Below, piece by piece: positions 18,270 to 22,617 of a stretch of 22,617 bases of DNA (the first letter of the stretch is position 1; each line of letters starts with the position of its first letter). The notes under the pieces are model-generated. The model saw only the letters and a list, made by a program, of their open reading frames with translations. It was not told where the DNA came from and ran no database searches. Position numbers and translations under genes: made by a program. The stretch covers positions 1 to 22,617 of the forward strand of contig JABUQX010097224.1 in the NCBI GenBank assembly GCA_015478945.1, read 5' to 3'. The DNA comes from Trachelipus rathkii (taxonomy: Eukaryota > Arthropoda > Malacostraca > Isopoda > Trachelipodidae).

Positions 18270-20130
18270 CTTCACTCAAGAGAGGACTCTTCAATCCTGA
18301 TCAGCCGACGCAGCATCTTTCTCAAGACAATCCCTCTCTATAAGCACTATTCCTCATGCATCTTCACCACTCTCATTTTACGGTACGCTGACATCTTCTC
18401 CAGGAGACTGCCTTTCCACGACCCAACCCATCAATAACTTCTTCGGTCTTCTTGGCCTTACTGCCCTTCTGGTGTACCATGTCCCATTCTTGTTCGGCAC
18501 TTCTCTCCTGAACTCCATGCCATCTCCAGTGTACGCCCACCTCTCAATCTCCCCACCATCCATTCTTCAGGTCTTCATCAATCTTCACCCCTATTATCTT
18601 TTCTACATTACTATTTCTATTCTGTCGTGCTCCTACAGTTATTCCCAAAATCCATAGCTTCTTAATTACCCTCATTTCGCCGCTTGTTTTCTACTCTCCT
18701 CTCTTCTCGTTTGTTTGTCCATGTTTCCGCTCCGATACAACAGGTGTACGGAGTCAGTATCACTTTTAAAGATCAGCGTAAAGGTATCAACGATGTCATA
18801 GTGAATCCACGTTCAATATCTTACTATGGCGAGGTCATAACCGCTTTTCAGAACATAATCCATACTTTTTCCACTTACTATCGATAAACATCTCGCTCCA
18901 CTCCCCCATCCGAGATATTGCAAGGTATATTACGCCTTCACCTGCAATTCCATCTTCACCAATCAATATATCAGTCTTTCTCAGGTTACTGTAATATCTC
19001 TGTAATTCTGTAGCAGTATTCCATTTCTTATACCTCTTGTATACCCCAACTCCTCCCAAGCAAACAATCATAACCACCTCATCGAAGTCGTAACTACCGC
19101 TTCTCGCTCCAAGGCCATCGCCATATTCGGGCATAATGAACCATATGTCCTAAAATTCTCCCACATCTTCTTGTCACTTCCTATATCACCACGTCTAATA
19201 ATAATATAAACAGCAGTGGCGACAAAACAACACACTCCCCTGCTTCACTCCTGATTTCACCTCAAACCAATCTATCGTTCTGGCACTCAGTTCTAACATT
19301 ACAACTGAAATTCTCATACATACTTACTTTCTATTGCCTTCTATAATCTAACCGACTTCAGACCATAATCTCCGTTGCTCATAGCTTTTCCTGGCACCGG
19401 AATGCAATGCCCTTTGAGCACGATCGATGGAAAAGCACAAAAGAATCTTAATAGCCAATGGTTCCAGCATGCTTCTCCGAGGACCATTCTTCAGTGTGAA
19501 TAAGAGGTTCGTCGTTCCTCGTCCTCTTCTTATACCCGGGATTGCTCTTCTTCGCAGTCTCGGCTCTACCTGTCTCTCTCAACCTTCCGATCTACAATAT
19601 TCTTTTCGTATATTTTCTCGATGGTCCATCAGTGAAATGCCTCTAAAATTATTACAGCTTCCTGCGTCTCCTTGACCTTATATATATCGGTTTTATTATT
19701 GATTGCCCACCTTCCCTCTCTCCAACAGACCTTGTTCATCAACACTGATGATATACTCCCTACATACAGACTCCTCTCCTCAGTAACCAACTCCACAGCC
19801 ACTCCACCTCTCGCTGGAACTTTACCTTTATCTTTTTAATAGCGCTTCACTCATTATTCTCACCGCTAATCTCTACCGCCTGCTCCTCCTCTTTCCTCTC
19901 CTGCGTCTGATCTGGCAGCTTACTCCTTATTGTTCTCTGAATATATCTACATATTGAGCAGGATCTTACAATAGTATTCGTCCATCTTATCATTTTTCTT
20001 TCTTCTGGTCTCACAGAATCTCTCCCGGGTCAATATACTTAATATAATTTCGTAGTTACGCTTTTTCTGGTTATCTATATGCCTTCGCCATCATTAAAGA
20101 GCTTTTTCTATCCCTTGCGCCCACATCTCT
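18270..20130 (-). pseudogene. Non-LTR (LINE) reverse transcriptase pseudogene
   Basis: Read on the minus strand, RT blocks occur in family order and spacing. EAIKKIK-like text and VAVELVT (19802-19782) and CWREGRV (19728-19708) form the fingers. NFRGISLM is at 19650-19627 and FEVKSGVKQGSV at 19266-19231, running into LSPLLFILLLD after a small frameshift. The active-site block reads YDFDEVVMI (from 19092) where YADDV is expected, so the second aspartate is glutamate. KTDIL follows. The C-terminal portion has GAETWT (18733-18716), IIGVKIDEDLK (18597-18565), a GRPKK-like RPRRPKK near 18440-18460, and LRRLIRI (18316-18293), the usual tail of many arthropod LINE ORF2 proteins. The endonuclease is not in place upstream: a microsatellite begins at about 20131. 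Stops and frameshifts throughout. Clade not assigned. Confidence 0.9.
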
Positions 20131-20756
20131 CGTTATATATATATCTATCGGTAATACATACATAAACACACACACCACACACACCACACACACTATACTA
20201 TACTACAATATATATATAATACTAAATAAGAATAGATACAGATTAAAAACAAATATAGCTTAATAACGGTGATATATCAGAATACTAATGTTATATATAT
20301 ATATACATATATACTATATACCTATATATATATTATTACTAATATATATAAGTATATATATATATATATAATATATATATATAATAAGTACTTACTTAGA
20401 TATATAATTAAAAAACACCATTATTGGAATATTTGCTGGTAATATTTATTACATATAATATATAATATGATATAGTATATATAGTATATATATATCATAT
20501 ATATAATACACATAAAAAAATAATAATCGTATAGATACATAATATAAATATAGTATTATATAAATAATAAGCTATAATATAATATATATATATATAGGTA
20601 TAAATATATTATGTATAAAAAAAACGTTAATATATAGTAGTATAGTAGTGATTCATATATCCAGTATATATATAAATATAGATATACATAGACTACGATA
20701 ATTTACTATATATAATATCAGGGGGATACGTAAGGAAAATGTAATACGCTAGTATA
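20131..20756. repeat. Compound (CA)n/(TA)n microsatellite region
   Basis: A CACACACCACAC-type block at about 20166-20195 passes into roughly 540 bases of TATATA, ATAATA and related units with small non-repeat islands. It truncates the upstream (5') side of the minus-strand LINE. Confidence 0.9.
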
Positions 20757-21480
20757 ATCTATATAGTACAGCTGAATATATATATGTGATAGTTCATAGA
20801 GCTGTGTATGATAAAGTGTGTTATGCCGGAGCTCATGGGTTGCATTAAGGTGTCTATAATAAGATTTAGTTATCTTCCCACTTAAGTGTGTTGTTCATTA
20901 AGTGTCCATGTTTAAATGTGTTTTAACTATTATAGGTTTTAACATATTATAAAGATGGATCATACTATTAAGTAAGATATCTCGTTTAATAATTGTTTTG
21001 AAACTTTTAGTTATGTTAGGATAGTAAGTTAGTTATATTTAGAATCGTGATGCAATACGTGTTAGCATAGTACTAGGCTTATATTCATTTTCGCTGATGT
21101 TTTTAACTTTAGATTTTTAGTGTTTTATTATTTATATTTAATCTTTGATCTTTCAACAAACTAATCATTGTCTGGTCAGTTAACTTGTTTTAATTTAATC
21201 ACTTATTTGTTGTTACTGTGAATACATAGGTAAATTTTTTCTTTTGTTACGTAATTGTGGGGTGTAGATGAAACGTGCTTTAAACTTCTTCAAAATTTAT
21301 TTTATCAATTCATAATTCATTTTCATAACATATCAGGTAATTTTAGCATTTTTAATCATTTACGTTTATTTAGTGAAGCGTGAATAATATAACAATTATA
21401 ACTCGATCTTATTAGATAACAATCAAATAACGCGGCCTATTTTGTACATGATTGTAGCTTTTGAGTTGTCGTGTGCGCTG
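20757..21480. other. Unassigned AT-rich sequence
   Basis: No coding frame, RT block or RNA gene is recognisable. TTAAGTGTG and TTAAGTGTCC repeat near 20883-20908, a small local duplication. The stretch may be intronic, intergenic or old repeat. Confidence 0.4.
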
Positions 21481-21779
21481 ACTAGTGAAATGGCAGACTG
21501 CGCGGCGCGGCTTACTATGGACGATTTACCAACACGCGGCTACTCCTAATATGCATCCGTGAGAAAATACCACCTTAAATCTAACCCTACACCTAATCTG
21601 CTCTCTGTGCTGGAGACACAGATGGCTAAGAATTTCATACCTCTAACTCGTTATATATCTACACTATCAACTATTTTCCATAAAATTTCCGATCTTAAGG
21701 GGGGAGTATGAATGCGCCTATGTGAAATAAACACGTCCATGTACACGCGCTTCGAGAATCTTGAATCCTACATCGATGT
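21481..21779. other. Unassigned, GC-richer segment
   Basis: It begins with a GC-rich patch near 21496-21512 (GACTGCGCGGCGCGGC). A short frame starts ATG at 21490 and stops after about 20 codons. It could be the N-terminal side of the endonuclease that follows, but I see no motif proving this. Confidence 0.35.
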
Positions 21780-22240
21780 CTGTGCTCACACAATAACTAT
21801 TCTCCTTCTACTTACAATAATCCTTAACGGTGCTTCTGCTACTTCTCTACAGAACAGATTTCGACTCTATTCTTTGAACTAATCTTACTACTTCTCACGA
21901 ACTGTTATATCTTCTCATCCGCAATACTGAAGGTACTCTAGTTAGGGGATTTCAAATGTACAGCAACACTGATATGCGTTGGATTCCTCTACAATCACTG
22001 ATAGCGTGGGACGAGGAGGGCCATACCGAATCATAGCATTCTCGAACGATCTGGAGCAACTAATTTAACAGAACACCACAACACATTTGGGATACGTCCC
22101 AACCAATTCTATGAAACACCACATTGACCTATGTAATCACCAATAGTTGGCCTTCTCTCTAAACAAACACCACCTCGCTCTCATACTGTGGTAGATCTGA
22201 CCACAACCTATATCTCATTAATGTCGAATACTTTTCTCCT
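21780..22240 (+). pseudogene. LINE-type endonuclease fragment (C-terminal half)
   Basis: Apurinic-like endonucleases of LINEs nick target DNA to prime reverse transcription. On the + strand LKVL-stop-LGDFK ends at about 21956, matching the 'i.vlGDFNa' block, with GDF at 21945-21953. A following frame gives ILERSGATNLTEHHNTFG (about 22031-22090), which resembles 'L...c..n.L...NT.F'. SDHN at 22196-22207 in GRSDHNLYLI matches the terminal catalytic SDH block. Spacing between GDF and SDH, about 80 codons, is right. Frames change between blocks, and the 'TW.sp' and 'iDyil' blocks are only vaguely seen. The RT for this element would lie beyond the window's right edge. Its orientation is opposite to the LINE RT at 18270-20130, so the two are probably separate insertions. 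Confidence 0.45.
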
Positions 22241-22617
22241 CCAAAGCTCCTCCTGCCCTACAGCGATTTTCTGGCATTTGATCGGGCCTGAGTCTGCGGG
22301 GGCCTTGCGTGCTCTACGCTTACCTATAATGAAAATGACTGCTTTGTCTCTGGATGACGGCTTCACTTCTGCCGATAACGGTGGGAGCGATATCCGTTGA
22401 CGGGAGCCAATGGCACGATTCATACCGTTCTCTGGACTAAATGCCGTCTCATCCTCATATACGCGATTGAGATCGATCCGTGCTTGTTCTCTGGCCATTC
22501 AGGCTAGAACAGTGTGTATCGGACGTGGAACAAAATTCTCGTTCTCCTTATCACTCTTTGCTAATTTTTCATTCAGCTAGAAATCGGTGCACGGGATACT
22601 CTCATCTCTCTCCTTTT
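22241..22617. other. Unassigned right edge of window
   Basis: If the endonuclease call is right, this is the weakly conserved region between endonuclease and RT of a + strand LINE. A 96-codon minus-strand frame (22498-22208) and a 70-codon plus-strand frame overlap here. Neither shows a firm domain. Confidence 0.35.

Noticed and set aside
18472..18657. Plus-strand frame of 61 codons
   Set aside because: Antisense shadow of the minus-strand LINE C-terminal region, which has recognisable family motifs.
19427..19675. Plus-strand frame of 82 codons
   Set aside because: Antisense of the RT block that encodes NFRGISLM on the minus strand.
22208..22498. 96-codon minus-strand frame with RARKAPADSGP, resembling the 'KApGpD' block of LINE RT
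   Set aside because: The following sequence does not continue into RT blocks, and the minus-strand RT has its own fingers at about 19700-19850. The plus strand better fits an endonuclease. The resemblance is probably chance.
1..22617. CRISPR array, bacterial operon, rRNA or tRNA genes
   Set aside because: No regularly spaced short direct repeats with unique spacers, no cloverleaf or conserved rRNA text, and no prokaryotic gene organisation.

Overview
The window reads as eukaryotic nuclear DNA, most likely from an invertebrate animal and plausibly an arthropod. It is strongly AT-rich, has long (TA)n and T-rich tracts, and no open reading frame reaches 100 codons. No bacterial gene layout, Shine-Dalgarno pattern or operon is present. 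The recognisable coding sequence belongs almost entirely to transposable elements, all broken by stops and small frameshifts. Arthropod origin is an inference from a TATA-plus-TCAGTT core promoter and the style of the element families. No species can be named from the sequence alone.

Layout: positions 1-2223 are AT-rich noncoding DNA with scattered GC-rich motifs and one perfect hairpin. Positions 2224-8051 hold a decayed Ty1/copia LTR retrotransposon on the + strand, with a truncated 5' LTR, gag, protease, integrase, reverse transcriptase, RNase H, polypurine tract and 3' LTR in canonical order. Between gag and protease it is interrupted at about 3451-4418 by a terminal-inverted-repeat DNA element that carries many copies of a GGGGGTGA..GGACCA motif. 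Positions 8052-9112 hold a candidate core promoter and a short start exon encoding a KSEIDIKEE-type N-terminus. That reading frame runs into a 580-bp (TA)n array at 9146-9722. Positions 9723-14440 are mostly unassigned, with a GGCACT repeat and an ATA/ATG-rich stretch.

Positions 14441-15960 look like the polypurine tract and 3' LTR of a second LTR element, of Gypsy-like architecture. This LTR is about 1.5 kb long and contains a duplicated CRE-like site and about 3.7 copies of a 145-bp tandem repeat. Positions 16067-17990 are a hAT-superfamily (ZMYM1/DUF4371-like) transposase pseudogene on the + strand. Positions 18270-20130 are a non-LTR (LINE-like) reverse transcriptase pseudogene on the - strand, flanked on both sides by (TA)n arrays. 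Positions 20720-21480 are unassigned. At 21780-22240 a + strand segment resembles the C-terminal half of an apurinic-type LINE endonuclease.

The genes do not form a pathway: the window is a nest of unrelated mobile elements, several inserted in or beside each other. Single-base frameshifts occur at similar density in every family, so some could be uncorrected long-read assembly errors rather than true decay. No clearly new biological system was found. The most novel-looking items are the TIR element with its iterated motif, the repeat-bearing LTR and the promoter-plus-exon at 8853-9112.
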